From positions 1 to 64,000 of the forward strand of contig NZ_LZSV01000004.1 of the NCBI RefSeq assembly GCF_001665605.1: 64,000 nt of DNA, given 5' to 3'. Made by a program: the position numbers and the translations under genes. How positions within the stretch are numbered: position 1 is the stretch's first letter; every line of letters begins with the position of its first letter. This DNA comes from Mycobacterium sp. 852014-50255_SCH5639931 (GTDB lineage Bacteria > Actinomycetota > Actinomycetes > Mycobacteriales > Mycobacteriaceae). Shown here piece by piece: positions 1-10,327 of this stretch. The notes under the pieces are model-generated. The model ran no database searches, was not told the DNA's origin, and saw nothing but the letters and a program-made list of their open reading frames with translations.

Positions 1-290
<290 letters not shown>

Positions 291-308
291 CGATCTACAA
301 CGCAGTAT

Positions 309-343
309 TAAGTAGTGCCGGGCCACAGGCCCGGCACTACTTA
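309..343 (+). terminator. Intrinsic terminator after rpfE
   Basis: A perfect inverted repeat: arms 309-324 and 328-343 (16 bp each) around an ACA loop at 325-327. It begins 18 nt after the rpfE stop. The stem is G/C-rich in its upper half and lacks a long U tract, like many mycobacterial terminators. It should isolate rpfE from the downstream gene at 370. Confidence 0.85.
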
Positions 344-369
344 TCTGCGGGTCGGGTAGCGTCGGGCCC

Positions 370-1629
370 GTGACCGCAACGCCGCGCGAATTCGACATCG
401 TGTTGTACGGGGCGACCGGCTTCGTCGGGAAGTTGACCGCCGAATACCTGGCCCGGTCCGCGCCTGGCACGCGGGTGGCGCTGGCCGGCAGATCCACCGA
501 CCGCTTGCGGACCGTCCGCGACACGCTGGGTGAGTCCGCTCAGGCCTGGCCGCTTGTCGCCGCCGACGCATCGTCGCCGTCGACGTTGAATGAGATGGCG
601 GCCCGCACCCAGGTCGTCATCACCACGGTCGGCCCGTATACGCGCTATGGGCTGCCGCTGGTGGCCGCGTGCGCGGCGGCGGGCACCGACTACGCCGACC
701 TGACCGGCGAGGCGATGTTCGTCCGCGAGAGCATCGACCTGTACCACAAACAGGCCGCCGACACCGGCGCCCGCGTCGTGCATGCCTGCGGATTCGATTC
801 CGTCCCTTCGGACCTCAGTGTCTATGCGCTGTACCGGGCGGCGCGAGACGACGGCGCCGGAGAGCTCGTCGACACCGACCTCGTGGTCCGGTCCTTCTCG
901 GGTGGGGTATCCGGCGGAACCGTCGCGTCGATGTTGGAGGTGCTGGACACGGCGTCCCGCGATCCTGACGCCCGCCGCCAACTCGCCGACCCGTACACGC
1001 TGAGTACCGACCGCAGCGCCGAACCGGAGATCGGGCCCCAGCCCGACCTGCCGTGGCGGCGTGGTCGCCAGATCGCGCCGGAACTGACGGGCCTGTGGAC
1101 GTCGGGGTTCGTGATGGCCCCCTACAACACCCGTATCGTGCGGCGCAGCAACGCATTACTTGACTGGGCATACGGCCGCCGGTTCCGCTACACCGAGAGC
1201 ATGAGCCTGGGGTCGTCGCCGCTGGCCCCACTGGCGTCGGCGGCGGTGGGCGGCGTCGCCAACGCCACCTTCGGATTGGGCAGCCGCTATTTTCGGCTGC
1301 TGCCCCGCCGGTTGGTGGAGCGCATCGTCCCCAAACCCGGGACCGGCCCCAGCGCGGCGGCGCGCGAGCGTGGTTACTACAAGATCGAGACGTACGCCAC
1401 CACGGCCACCGGCGCCCGCTACGTGGCGCGCATGGAGCAGCGCGGAGACCCCGGCTACAAGGCGACTTCGGTGCTGTTGGGGGAGTGCGGCCTTGCGCTC
1501 GCACTCGACCGCGACAAGCTGCCGAACCTGCATGGCGTCCTCACCCCCGCGGCCGCGATGGGTGACGCGCTGCTGGCCAGGTTTCCCGCCGCCGGTGTGA
1601 CGTTGCAGGTCGACCCGCTCTCCGAGTGA
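370..1629 (+). CDS. Saccharopine dehydrogenase-like / trans-acting enoyl reductase family protein
   Basis: 419 residues from a GTG start, matching the length of the M. tuberculosis homologue Rv2449c. The N-terminus has a Rossmann dinucleotide-binding turn (YGATGFVG, residues about 12-19), followed by the family's AGRS and CGFDS segments. Members of this saccharopine-dehydrogenase-like group include the trans-acting enoyl reductase of phthiocerol and phenolglycolipid synthesis (Rv2953); others are unassigned. An NAD(P)-dependent reductase acting on a lipid intermediate is a reasonable guess, but the substrate is unknown. The gene stands alone between the rpfE terminator and the valS promoter. 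Confidence 0.8.
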   Translation: MTATPREFDIVLYGATGFVGKLTAEYLARSAPGTRVALAGRSTDRLRTVRDTLGESAQAWPLVAADASSPSTLNEMAARTQVVITTVGPYTRYGLPLVAACAAAGTDYADLTGEAMFVRESIDLYHKQAADTGARVVHACGFDSVPSDLSVYALYRAARDDGAGELVDTDLVVRSFSGGVSGGTVASMLEVLDTASRDPDARRQLADPYTLSTDRSAEPEIGPQPDLPWRRGRQIAPELTGLWTSGFVMAPYNTRIVRRSNALLDWAYGRRFRYTESMSLGSSPLAPLASAAVGGVANATFGLGSRYFRLLPRRLVERIVPKPGTGPSAAARERGYYKIETYATTATGARYVARMEQRGDPGYKATSVLLGECGLALALDRDKLPNLHGVLTPAAAMGDALLARFPAAGVTLQVDPLSE

Positions 1630-1679
1630 CCCGGCTCACCTGCGATTTGGGCACTTACAGCGGGGTAAACGGCGCTCCC

Positions 1680-1685
1680 TAGAAT
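1680..1685 (+). promoter_or_regulatory. -10 box of a probable leaderless valS promoter
   Basis: TAGAAT lies 6 nt upstream of the GTG start at 1692, the spacing expected when transcription starts on the first base of the start codon. No Shine-Dalgarno-like sequence precedes the GTG. No convincing -35 element was found. Confidence 0.55.
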
Positions 1686-1691
1686 TGACGG

Positions 1692-4346
1692 GTGACCGCC
1701 AGCCGCAGCCCCGCCACCGACCTGCCCAAGTCGTGGGATCCCGCTGCCGCCGAAAGCGCGATCTACCAGAAGTGGCTCGATGCGGGCTACTTCGAGGCCG
1801 ACCCGACGAGCGCCAAACCCGGATACTCGATCGTGCTGCCGCCACCGAACGTAACCGGCAGCCTGCACATGGGCCACGCGCTGGAACACACCATGATGGA
1901 CGCCCTGACCCGTCGCAAACGGATGCAGGGTTATGAGGTGCTGTGGCAGCCGGGCATGGACCACGCCGGCATCGCGACGCAGAGCGTGGTCGAAAAGCAG
2001 CTTGCGATCGACGGCAAGACCAAAGAGGACTTCGGCCGCGAGCTGTTCGTCGAAAAGGTCTGGGACTGGAAGCGCGAGTCCGGCGGTGCGATCAGCGGCC
2101 AGATGCGCCGGCTCGGCGACGGGGTGGCCTGGAGCCGCGACCGGTTCACCATGGACGAGGGCCTGTCGCGGGCGGTGCGCACCATCTTCAAGCGGCTCTA
2201 CGACGCCGGCCTGATCTACCGCGCCGAGCGGCTGGTCAACTGGTCGCCCGTGCTCGAAACCGCGCTCTCCGACATCGAAGTCAACTACGAAGAGGTCGAG
2301 GGCGAGCTGGTGTCGTTCCGCTACGGCTCGCTCGACGACTCCCAACCCCACATCGTGGTCGCGACAACGCGGGTCGAGACGATGCTCGGCGACACCGCCA
2401 TCGCGGTTCATCCTGAGGACGAGCGGTACCGCCATCTGGTCGGCACCACCCTGCCGCACCCCTTCGTCGACCGGCAGCTCCTCATTGTCGCCGACGAACA
2501 CGTGGACCCCGAATTCGGCACTGGCGCGGTCAAAGTCACGCCCGCCCACGATCCGAACGACTTCGAAATCGGCCTGCGGCACCAACTGCCGATGCTCTCG
2601 ATCATGGACACCAAGGGCCGGATCGCCGACACCGGAACGCAATTCGACGGCATGGACCGATTCGAGGCCCGGGTCGCGGTGCGCGAGGCGCTGGCCGCCG
2701 AAGGCCGTGTCGTCGCGGAGAAGCGCCCATACCTGCACAGCGTCGGGCATTCGGAACGCAGCGGTGAGCCGATCGAGCCTCGGCTGTCGCTGCAATGGTG
2801 GGTCCGGGTGGAATCGCTGGCCAAGGCTGCCGGCGATGCGGTTCGCAACGGGGACACAGTGATTCACCCCGTCAGCCTGGAGCCACGCTGGTTCGCCTGG
2901 GTCGACGACATGCACGACTGGTGCATCTCGCGGCAGCTGTGGTGGGGCCATCGCATCCCGATCTGGTACGGCCCCAACGGGGAGCAGGTGTGCGTCGGCG
3001 CCGACGAGACGGCGCCGGAGGGCTGGGTGCAAGACCCCGACGTACTGGACACGTGGTTCTCCTCGGCCCTGTGGCCGTTCTCCACGCTGGGCTGGCCGGA
3101 GCAGACCCCCGAGCTGGAAAAGTTCTATCCGACAAGCGTCTTGGTCACCGGATACGACATCCTGTTCTTCTGGGTGGCCCGCATGATGATGTTCGGCACC
3201 TTCGTCGGCGGCGACGACACCATCACGCTCGACGGTCGCCGCGGCCCACAGGTGCCGTTCACCGATGTGTTCCTGCACGGGCTGATCCGTGACGAATTCG
3301 GCCGCAAGATGAGTAAGTCCAAGGGCAACGTCATCGACCCGCTGGACTGGCTGGACACGTTCGGGGCCGACGCGCTGAGGTTCACCCTGGCCCGCGGCGC
3401 CAGCCCCGGCGGCGACCTGGCTGTCGGCGAGGACGCCGTCCGGGCGTCGCGGAATTTCTGTACCAAGCTGTTCAACGCCACCCGCTACGCGTTGCTCAAT
3501 GGGGCGCAAGTAGCACCGTTGCCTGCGCAGGACGAGCTGACCGATGCCGACCGCTGGATCCTGGGACGGCTGGAAGAGGTTCGCGCCGAAGTCGATTCGG
3601 CCCTCGACGGGTACGAGTTCAGCCGCGCCTGCGAGGCGCTCTACCACTTCGCGTGGGACGAATTCTGCGACTGGTACGTCGAATTGGCCAAAACCCAGCT
3701 GGCCGAGGGGAACGCACACACCACCGCCGTGCTGGCCGCCGTGCTGGACACTCTGCTGCGGTTGCTGCACCCCGTCATCCCGTTCCTCACCGAGGCGTTG
3801 TGGCAGGCCCTGACCAACCAGGAGTCGCTGGTGATCGCCGACTGGCCGGAATCGTCGGGGATCGACCTGGATCCGGTTGCCGCCCAACGGATCAGCGACA
3901 TGCAGAGGCTGGTCACCGAGGTTCGCCGGTTCCGCAGCGATCAAGGCCTGGCCGATCGGCAGAAAGTGCCGGCCCGGCTCAACGGGATGGACAGCGCCGA
4001 TTTGAGCACCCAGGTGGCCGAGGTGACATCGCTGGCCTGGCTCACCGCGCCGGGCGATGCGTTCGAGCCGTCGGTGTCGCTGGAGGTGCGGCTCGGTCCG
4101 GGCATGAACAGCACGGTCGTCGTCGAGCTCGACACCTCGGGCACCATCGATGTCGCCGCCGAGCGCCGCCGCCTGGAGAAAGACCTCGCCGCCGCGCAAA
4201 AGGAATTGGCGTCGACCACAGCCAAATTGGCCAACGAGGACTTTCTGGCCAAGGCCCCGCAGAAGGTCGTCGACAAGATCCGCGACCGCCAGCGGGTGGC
4301 GCAGGAGGAGACCGACCGGATCAACGCGCGGCTGGCCGGGCTGTGA
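1692..4346 (+). CDS. valS: Valyl-tRNA synthetase
   Basis: Class I aminoacyl-tRNA synthetase charging tRNA-Val in the cytoplasm. The 884-residue product has the HIGH-type signature HMGH at residues 59-62 after the PPPNVTG segment, the editing (CP1) domain around residues 200-400, the KMSKS loop at residues 539-543, an anticodon-binding domain, and the C-terminal coiled-coil typical of bacterial ValRS (last about 70 residues). Length is close to the M. tuberculosis enzyme. The GTG start at 1692 fits the -10 box at 1680-1685 (leaderless). folC follows 10 nt after the stop, so the two are probably cotranscribed. Confidence 0.97.
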   Translation: MTASRSPATDLPKSWDPAAAESAIYQKWLDAGYFEADPTSAKPGYSIVLPPPNVTGSLHMGHALEHTMMDALTRRKRMQGYEVLWQPGMDHAGIATQSVVEKQLAIDGKTKEDFGRELFVEKVWDWKRESGGAISGQMRRLGDGVAWSRDRFTMDEGLSRAVRTIFKRLYDAGLIYRAERLVNWSPVLETALSDIEVNYEEVEGELVSFRYGSLDDSQPHIVVATTRVETMLGDTAIAVHPEDERYRHLVGTTLPHPFVDRQLLIVADEHVDPEFGTGAVKVTPAHDPNDFEIGLRHQLPMLSIMDTKGRIADTGTQFDGMDRFEARVAVREALAAEGRVVAEKRPYLHSVGHSERSGEPIEPRLSLQWWVRVESLAKAAGDAVRNGDTVIHPVSLEPRWFAWVDDMHDWCISRQLWWGHRIPIWYGPNGEQVCVGADETAPEGWVQDPDVLDTWFSSALWPFSTLGWPEQTPELEKFYPTSVLVTGYDILFFWVARMMMFGTFVGGDDTITLDGRRGPQVPFTDVFLHGLIRDEFGRKMSKSKGNVIDPLDWLDTFGADALRFTLARGASPGGDLAVGEDAVRASRNFCTKLFNATRYALLNGAQVAPLPAQDELTDADRWILGRLEEVRAEVDSALDGYEFSRACEALYHFAWDEFCDWYVELAKTQLAEGNAHTTAVLAAVLDTLLRLLHPVIPFLTEALWQALTNQESLVIADWPESSGIDLDPVAAQRISDMQRLVTEVRRFRSDQGLADRQKVPARLNGMDSADLSTQVAEVTSLAWLTAPGDAFEPSVSLEVRLGPGMNSTVVVELDTSGTIDVAAERRRLEKDLAAAQKELASTTAKLANEDFLAKAPQKVVDKIRDRQRVAQEETDRINARLAGL

Positions 4347-4356
4347 TGAGTGTTCG

Positions 4357-5802
4357 ATGACCGAGCCCCCCGACTGGCCCGAGCGCGGCGAAGCCACCAG
4401 CCTGGCTCCCACCCCGGACGAGATCGCCTCCCTGTTGCAGGTCGAACACCTGCTGGACCAACGTTGGCCGGAGACGAAGATCGAGCCGAGTCTGACCCGG
4501 ATCAGCGCGCTGATGGACTTGCTGGGCTCACCGCAACTGGCCTATCCGTCGATCCACATCGCGGGCACCAACGGCAAGACCTCGGTGGTGCGCATGGTCG
4601 ACGCGCTGGTGACCGCGCTGCACGGTCGTACCGGGCGAACCACCAGCCCGCACCTGCAGTCGGCGGTTGAGCGGATCGCGATCGACGGTCGGCCGATCAG
4701 CCCGGCGCAGTACGTCGCGACGTATCGGGAGATCGAGCCCTTCGTGCAGATGATCGACGCGCAGTCGCACGCCGCCGGCGGCCCGGCGATGAGCAAGTTC
4801 GAGGTGCTGACCGCCATGGCGTTCGCCGCGTTCGCCGACGCGCCCGTCGACGTCGCGGTCATCGAGGTCGGCATGGGCGGGCGGTGGGACGCCACCAACG
4901 TCATCAACGCCCCGGTGGCGGTCATCACCCCGGTCGGCATCGACCACGTCGAATACCTCGGTGACGACCTCGCCGGCATCGCCGCCGAGAAGGCAGGCAT
5001 CATCACGAAGGCCCCAGAAGGCGCACCCGACACCGTCGCCGTCATCGCGCGCCAGGCGCCCGAAGCGATGGAAGTGCTGCTGGCCCAAACCGTGCGGGCC
5101 GACGCCGCGGTGGCCCGCGAGGATTCGGAGTTCGCGGTTTTGGAGCGTCGGGTCGCGATCGGCGGGCAGGTGCTGCAGCTGCAGGGCCTCGGCGGGGTGT
5201 ATTCCGACCTCTACCTTCCGCTACACGGCGAACACCAGGCGCACAACGCGGCGGTGGCACTGGCGGCGGTGGAAGCGTTCTTCGGCGCCGGGTCGCAGCG
5301 GCAACTCGATGTCGAGGCGGTGCGGGCCGGGTTCGCCGCGGTCACCAGCCCTGGCCGGCTGGAACGCATGCGTAGCGCGCCCACCGTCTTCATCGACGCC
5401 GCGCACAACCCGGCCGGTGCGGCCGCGCTGGCGCAGACCTTGAGCGACGAATTCGACTTCCGCTACCTGGTCGGTGTGCTCAGCGTGCTGGCCGACAAGG
5501 ACGTGAACGGCATCCTCGCGGCGCTCGAGCCGGTTCTGGATGCCGTCGTCGTGACCCACAACGGGTCGCCGCGGGCACTGGACGTCGAGTCGCTGGCGCT
5601 GGCGGCGGGCGAGCGGTTCGGGCCCGATCGGGTGTTTTCCGCCGAGAACCTGCGCGACGCCATCGACGCCGCAACCGCCCTGGTCGACGACGCGACGGTG
5701 GACGGGGAACCCGAAGCCTTCTCCGGCGCGGGAATCGTCATCACCGGGTCGGTCGTCACCGCCGGGGCGGCACGGACCCTGTTCGGTCGGGATCCGGAAT
5801 GA
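4357..5802 (+). CDS. folC: Folylpolyglutamate / dihydrofolate synthase
   Basis: Mur-ligase-family enzyme that adds glutamate to folates. 481 residues. The P-loop AGTNGKTS is at residues about 69-76, followed by the folate-enzyme segment TTSPHLQS; the central domain carries VEVGMGGRWDATN and the C-terminal domain VFIDAAHNPAG. The reading frame extends upstream into valS, but the ATG at 4357 gives the N-terminus expected from mycobacterial FolC (TPDEIASLLQVEHLLD near residue 20). It follows valS by 10 nt and its stop overlaps the next start (ATGA, 5799-5802), so valS, folC and the DUF4233 gene form a coupled operon. Confidence 0.95.
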   Translation: MTEPPDWPERGEATSLAPTPDEIASLLQVEHLLDQRWPETKIEPSLTRISALMDLLGSPQLAYPSIHIAGTNGKTSVVRMVDALVTALHGRTGRTTSPHLQSAVERIAIDGRPISPAQYVATYREIEPFVQMIDAQSHAAGGPAMSKFEVLTAMAFAAFADAPVDVAVIEVGMGGRWDATNVINAPVAVITPVGIDHVEYLGDDLAGIAAEKAGIITKAPEGAPDTVAVIARQAPEAMEVLLAQTVRADAAVAREDSEFAVLERRVAIGGQVLQLQGLGGVYSDLYLPLHGEHQAHNAAVALAAVEAFFGAGSQRQLDVEAVRAGFAAVTSPGRLERMRSAPTVFIDAAHNPAGAAALAQTLSDEFDFRYLVGVLSVLADKDVNGILAALEPVLDAVVVTHNGSPRALDVESLALAAGERFGPDRVFSAENLRDAIDAATALVDDATVDGEPEAFSGAGIVITGSVVTAGAARTLFGRDPE

Positions 5803-6149
5803 CCGACCAGAACCGGGCGGACCCCTGGAAGAGCTTCGGCGCCGTGATGGCCGCCACGCTCCTCCTGGAAGCGATCGTGGTGCTGCTGGCGATTCCGGTG
5901 GTGAGCGCCGTCGGCGGTGGACTGACGCCGGTGTCGCTGGGCTATCTGATCGGTGTAGCCGCGCTGCTCATCCTGCTGGGCGGGGTGCAGCGCAAACCCT
6001 GGGCCATTTGGGTGAACCTCGGTGTCCAAGTCCTCCTGCTCGCCGGCTTCGCCGTGTACCCCGGCGTCGGGATCATCGGGGTGCTGTTCACGGGATTGTG
6101 GGCGTTGATCGCGTACTTCCGGGCCGAGGTACGGCGCCGCCAGCGGTAG
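5799..6149 (+). CDS. Small membrane protein, DUF4233 family (Rv2446c-like)
   Basis: 116 residues with four hydrophobic segments (about 14-37, 45-62, 66-84 and 86-106) and a basic C-terminal tail (EVRRRQR), so an inner-membrane protein with little soluble mass. The start ATG overlaps the folC stop by 4 bp, implying translational coupling. The gene sits between folC and ndk in M. tuberculosis as well. No function is known to me for the family. Confidence 0.85.
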   Translation: MTDQNRADPWKSFGAVMAATLLLEAIVVLLAIPVVSAVGGGLTPVSLGYLIGVAALLILLGGVQRKPWAIWVNLGVQVLLLAGFAVYPGVGIIGVLFTGLWALIAYFRAEVRRRQR

Positions 6150-6209
6150 GTGGCAGCCCCCAAAGGCCCCCGCCGCACTCGCCGCCCGACCGATCGTCGC
6201 CCGGTTCTG

Positions 6210-6215
6210 TACGCT
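6210..6215 (+). promoter_or_regulatory. -10 box of a possible leaderless ndk promoter
   Basis: TACGCT ends 7 nt before the GTG start of ndk at 6223, matching the spacing for a leaderless transcript. No ribosome-binding site precedes the GTG. Confidence 0.45.
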
Positions 6216-6222
6216 GTGCGCC

Positions 6223-6633
6223 GTGACCGAACGGACCCTGGTACTGATCAAGCCGGACGGCGTCGAGCGGCAGCTGGTGGGGGAAATCGTCGGCCGCATC
6301 GAGCGGAAGGGCCTGATCATCGCTGCGCTGGAGCTCCGGCGCGTCAGCGAAGACCTGGCCGCCGAGCATTACGCCGAGCACGAGGGCAAGCCGTTCTTCG
6401 GCTCGCTGCTGGAGTTCATCACCTCGGGCCCAGTGGTGGCGGCGATCGTCGAGGGACCGCGGGCGATCGCCGCGTTTCGGCAGCTCGCGGGCGGAACTGA
6501 CCCGGTGGAGAAGGCCACACCCGGCACGATCCGGGGCGATTTCGGGCTGGAGACGCAGTTCAACCTCGTGCATGGGTCCGATTCGACCGAGTCCGCAAAG
6601 CGCGAAATCGCGCTCTGGTTTCCCGACGCGTAG
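6223..6633 (+). CDS. ndk: Nucleoside diphosphate kinase
   Basis: Transfers the gamma phosphate of ATP to nucleoside diphosphates through a phospho-histidine. 136 residues, the usual size of mycobacterial NdkA. Visible motifs: N-terminal [10 protein letters not shown], the active-site histidine in NLVHGSDS (residue about 117), and the terminal segment REIALWFPD. The GTG start at 6223 has no Shine-Dalgarno sequence but a -10 box at the right distance. Confidence 0.97.
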   Translation: MTERTLVLIKPDGVERQLVGEIVGRIERKGLIIAALELRRVSEDLAAEHYAEHEGKPFFGSLLEFITSGPVVAAIVEGPRAIAAFRQLAGGTDPVEKATPGTIRGDFGLETQFNLVHGSDSTESAKREIALWFPDA

Positions 6634-6963
6634 GCCCCCGGTTAACGGAGCCGCGCCGCGCCGCTGACGGCCCGTTCGCTCACGGGTTTGTGGGACTCGC
6701 CGAGTGATGTGGGATACTGACCGAGGGTGAACGTCGCCGGACCGGCTTCGGACACCCGAATGAAGACTTAGACAAGCGCGATCATCGCCACCCGGCGTTG
6801 GTGCGCGGCATGTCAGGCCATCATTCAGCACGGCGCCGAGTGCATTCCCCGCGAACCGCTCGGGGCGAGACCATCACAAGCCCGGGGGAAGTTAGCCGGG
6901 CCCATAGCGAAGCCCTCGCGTGGCCGCGTCGCAAGGACGCGCCCGGGGGCTTGAGGAGAATAC
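6634..6963 (+). promoter_or_regulatory. Long intergenic leader upstream of rne
   Basis: 330 bp without a convincing gene. A short frame at 6798-7076 overlaps rne and has no homologue I recognise. A weak promoter-like GATACT lies near 6714-6719, which would give a leader of over 200 nt. The end carries a strong purine-rich ribosome-binding site (GAGGAG about 8 nt before the GTG at 6964). Long rne leaders are used for autoregulation in other bacteria; that this one does so is inference. Confidence 0.45.
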
Positions 6964-9786
6964 GTGGTAGACGGTGCACCATCCGCAGAGTCATCCGAAG
7001 AGCCGACCCGGCACGACGAATTGCCGGACCGCCTGAGGGTCCATTCGCTGGCCCGAACGCTGGGAACGACCAGTAAGCGGGTGCTGGATGCGCTCAGCGC
7101 CCTGGACGGACGGATACGCAGCGCGCACTCCACCGTGGACCGTGATGACGCGGTCCGGGTACGCGATCTGCTGGCCGCCCAGCCAGAGGGGGGCACCGAG
7201 GACGCCGAAGCCGGCGGCGAGAAGGTCCAAGCCGCGGCCGAGGAACCCGAATCCCGGCTGATGTTGGAGACGGCGGTCGAGCGGCCGCATTACATGCCGC
7301 TGTTCGTCGCGCCGCAGCCGGTAAGTGCTGAGGAAGACGACGGCAATGCCGACGACGATGCCGACTCCGACGATTCCGACGCCGACGACGAAGACGACGA
7401 GCAGGCCGATCGACCGGCCAACCGGCGGCGCCGCCGGGGCCGTGGCCGGCGCGGCCGCGGCCGGGGTGAGCAGGGCGGACCCGACAACCAGAACGACTCG
7501 GGCGACGACGACGAGCCGCAACAGCGGGGCCAGAAGGCGGGAGAGGCCGACTCCTCCGACGCCGAGGACGACGACGGCGAAGACGACGAATCCGATGAAT
7601 CCGACACCGGTGACGACGGTTCAGCGGAGGGCGGCAATCGTCGCCGCCGCAGGCGCCGGCGACGCAAGTCGGGCTCGGGCGACGACGGTGATGAAAACGC
7701 ATCTCCCGACGACCCGCCCAACACGGTGGTGCACGAGCGGCCCTCCCGCAGCGGGAAGAACGGCGGCAATGGCGGAAATGGCTCGTCAAACGCCGAGATC
7801 AAGGGCATCGACGGGTCCACCCGGCTGGAGGCCAAGCGACAGCGGCGCCGAGACGGCCGCGACGCCGGACGGCGTCGTCCACCGATACTGAGCGAGGCGG
7901 AGTTCCTGGCGCGCCGCGAGGCCGTCGAACGGATCATGGTCGTGCGCGACAGGGTCCGCACCGAGCCGCCGCATCAGGGGGCGCGCTACACCCAGATCGC
8001 CGTGCTCGAGGACGGCATCGTCGTCGAGCACTTCGTGACCTCGGCCGCGTCCGCCTCGCTGGTGGGCAACATCTACCTCGGGATCGTGCAGAACGTCCTG
8101 CCGTCGATGGAGGCGGCGTTCGTCGACATCGGCCGCGGCCGCAACGGCGTGCTCTACGCAGGCGAGGTGAACTGGGAAGCCGCCGGCCTGGGCGGGTCCG
8201 ACCGCAAGATCGAACAGGCGCTCAAACCGGGCGATTACGTCGTGGTACAGGTCAGCAAGGACCCCGTCGGGCACAAGGGCGCCCGGCTGACCACCCAGGT
8301 GTCGCTGGCGGGCCGGTATCTGGTCTACGTGCCGGGCGCGTCGTCGACCGGGATCAGCCGCAAGCTGCCCGACACCGAACGGCAGCGGCTGAAAGAAATC
8401 CTGCGCGAAGTGGTGCCGTCCGATGCCGGCGTGATCATCCGTACCGCATCCGAGGGCGTCAAAGAGGACGACATCCGCACCGACGTCACCCGGCTGCAGG
8501 AGCGCTGGAAGCAAATCGAGGCCAAGGCGGCCGAGATCACCGAGAAGGCCGCCGGCGCGGCGGTCGCGCTCTATGAAGAGCCCGACGTGCTGGTCAAGGT
8601 CATCCGTGACCTGTTCAACGAGGACTTCGCCGGCCTCATCGTCTCCGGCGACGAGGCGTGGACGACGATCACCGACTATGTGAATTCCGTTGCGCCCGAC
8701 CTGGTTTCAAAGCTGAACAAGTACGAACCGCCCAGCGGCGCCGACGGTCAGCCGGGGCCCGACGTCTTCGCGGTGCATCGCATCGACGAGCAACTCGCCA
8801 AGGCGATGGAGCGCAAGGTCTGGCTGCCCTCGGGCGGCACGCTGGTGATCGACCGGACCGAGGCCATGACGGTGGTCGATGTCAACACCGGCAAGTTCAC
8901 CGGGTCCGGCGGCAACCTCGAGCAGACGGTCACCAAGAACAACCTGGAGGCGGCCGAGGAGATCGTCCGCCAGCTCCGGCTTCGTGACATCGGCGGCATC
9001 GTGGTCATCGACTTCATCGACATGGTCCTCGAGTCCAACCGCGACTTGGTGTTGCGGCGGCTTACCGAAGCGCTGGCCCGCGACCGCACCCGCCATCAGG
9101 TATCCGAGGTGACGTCGCTCGGCCTGGTCCAGCTGACCCGCAAGCGGTTGGGTACCGGGCTGATCGAGGCCTTCTCGACGTCGTGCACCCACTGCGGCGG
9201 CCGGGGGATCGTGCTGCACACCGACCCGGTGGACTCAGCCCCCTCGAACGGGCGCAAGTCGGAGTCCGGTGGTCGGCGCGGCAGGCGCTCCAAGAAGAAG
9301 GGGGCCGAGGAGCCGGTGGTGGCCAAGGTGCCCGCGCACGCTCCCGGCGAGCACCCGATGTTCAAGGCGATGGCCGCCGGCGGGTCCGCGCAGGGCGAGC
9401 GTGACGACGAAGAATCCGACGAGTCCGCCGAGGAAGCGACCGGCGACTTCGACGAGCGGAAGCAACAGGACGTGGCCGACGAGGAGGACACCGACCAAGA
9501 GGACTTCGAGGAGTCTGACGAAGACACTGACGAAGACACTGACGACTCTGAGGACGATCTCGACGACGATGACGAGGATCTCGACGACGAGGAGGACCTT
9601 GACGAGGACGACGAGGACCTCGAGATGGACGACGACGACTTGGACGTCGAGGACGATTCCGACTCGGATGACTCCGATTCCGACGAGGATTCCGAAAGGT
9701 CCGTCAACGGCGGACCGGCCTTCGGACGTCCGCGGCGGCGCCGCGCGGCAGGCAGACCGGCGGGCCCGCCCATCAACGCGGACTGA
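6964..9786 (+). CDS. rne: Ribonuclease E
   Basis: Endoribonuclease that starts mRNA decay and processes rRNA. 940 residues in the mycobacterial layout: a disordered N-terminal third with alternating acidic (Asp/Glu) and Arg/Gly-rich blocks, then the S1 RNA-binding and catalytic core, then a very acidic C-terminal tail. The magnesium-binding aspartates are D639 (in VVDVNTGK) and D683 (in VIDFIDM). The zinc-link CxxC is C741 and C744 (CTHCGG). The tail at about residues 840-915 is nearly pure Asp/Glu/Ser. GTG start with strong GAGGAG ribosome-binding site. M. tuberculosis has dctA between rne and rplU; here only 214 bp separate them. Confidence 0.96.
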   Translation: MVDGAPSAESSEEPTRHDELPDRLRVHSLARTLGTTSKRVLDALSALDGRIRSAHSTVDRDDAVRVRDLLAAQPEGGTEDAEAGGEKVQAAAEEPESRLMLETAVERPHYMPLFVAPQPVSAEEDDGNADDDADSDDSDADDEDDEQADRPANRRRRRGRGRRGRGRGEQGGPDNQNDSGDDDEPQQRGQKAGEADSSDAEDDDGEDDESDESDTGDDGSAEGGNRRRRRRRRRKSGSGDDGDENASPDDPPNTVVHERPSRSGKNGGNGGNGSSNAEIKGIDGSTRLEAKRQRRRDGRDAGRRRPPILSEAEFLARREAVERIMVVRDRVRTEPPHQGARYTQIAVLEDGIVVEHFVTSAASASLVGNIYLGIVQNVLPSMEAAFVDIGRGRNGVLYAGEVNWEAAGLGGSDRKIEQALKPGDYVVVQVSKDPVGHKGARLTTQVSLAGRYLVYVPGASSTGISRKLPDTERQRLKEILREVVPSDAGVIIRTASEGVKEDDIRTDVTRLQERWKQIEAKAAEITEKAAGAAVALYEEPDVLVKVIRDLFNEDFAGLIVSGDEAWTTITDYVNSVAPDLVSKLNKYEPPSGADGQPGPDVFAVHRIDEQLAKAMERKVWLPSGGTLVIDRTEAMTVVDVNTGKFTGSGGNLEQTVTKNNLEAAEEIVRQLRLRDIGGIVVIDFIDMVLESNRDLVLRRLTEALARDRTRHQVSEVTSLGLVQLTRKRLGTGLIEAFSTSCTHCGGRGIVLHTDPVDSAPSNGRKSESGGRRGRRSKKKGAEEPVVAKVPAHAPGEHPMFKAMAAGGSAQGERDDEESDESAEEATGDFDERKQQDVADEEDTDQEDFEESDEDTDEDTDDSEDDLDDDDEDLDDEEDLDEDDEDLEMDDDDLDVEDDSDSDDSDSDEDSERSVNGGPAFGRPRRRRAAGRPAGPPINAD

Positions 9787-9797
9787 CCTGGACCAGT

Positions 9798-9827
9798 TTG
9801 ACCCTGTAGCCGCTGGTCAAGTACCCT
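9798..9827 (+). promoter_or_regulatory. SigA-type promoter for rplU-rpmA-obg
   Basis: TTGACC (9798-9803) and TACCCT (9822-9827) are separated by 18 bp, good matches to mycobacterial housekeeping -35 and -10 elements. It starts 12 nt after the rne stop and would give an mRNA leader of about 165 nt before rplU. Confidence 0.65.
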
Positions 9828-10000
9828 AGGACAGTTGTCGTCAGGCCGGGTGGACGTTGGCCGGCGACAGCGGGACTCCCGGGCAGCCGGCGCAGACCCG
9901 CAACCCAGACCCACTTAGCTTTGTCCGAGCGCACCGCCGGTGGCTCGCGCGCGAAGAGCCGAAGAAGCGGCTGAGCACAGGAAAGAAGGCAGGAGCAACG

Positions 10001-10312
10001 ATGGCGACCTACGCAATCGTCAAGACGGGCGGCAAGCAGTACAAGGTCGCCGTCGGGGACGTGGTCAAGGTCGAGAAGCTCGACTCCGACCCGGGCGCCA
10101 ACGTGTCGCTCCCCGTCACGCTGGTCGTGGACGGCGCGAAGGTGACCACCGACGCCGCCGCGCTGGCCAAGGTGGCGGTGACCGGCGAGGTGCTCGAGCA
10201 CACCAAGGGCCCCAAGATCCGTATCCACAAGTTCAGGAACAAGACCGGCTACCACAAGCGTCAGGGGCACCGTCAGCAGCTGACGGTCCTGAAGGTCACC
10301 GGAATCAAGTAG
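10001..10312 (+). CDS. rplU: 50S ribosomal protein L21
   Basis: 103 residues, the normal length for L21, which binds 23S rRNA in the large subunit. Recognisable by the N-terminus [16 protein letters not shown] and the C-terminal signature [12 protein letters not shown]. The reading frame is open further upstream, but the ATG at 10001 matches the family N-terminus and has a purine-rich GGCAGGAG stretch 6-13 nt before it. It is 15 nt from rpmA and in the conserved rplU-rpmA-obg order. Confidence 0.97.
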   Translation: MATYAIVKTGGKQYKVAVGDVVKVEKLDSDPGANVSLPVTLVVDGAKVTTDAAALAKVAVTGEVLEHTKGPKIRIHKFRNKTGYHKRQGHRQQLTVLKVTGIK

Positions 10313-10327
10313 CGGGAGGCGACAGAC

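Noticed and set aside
1455..4412. 985-codon open frame on the minus strand
   Set aside because: Exactly antisense to valS and the reductase gene; long antisense frames are common in high-GC DNA. The product has no recognisable domain.
9480..9700. Apparent tandem GAC/GAG repeat in the end of rne
   Set aside because: It is codon-level low complexity from the acidic RNase E tail, not a regular repeat array; no fixed unit length.
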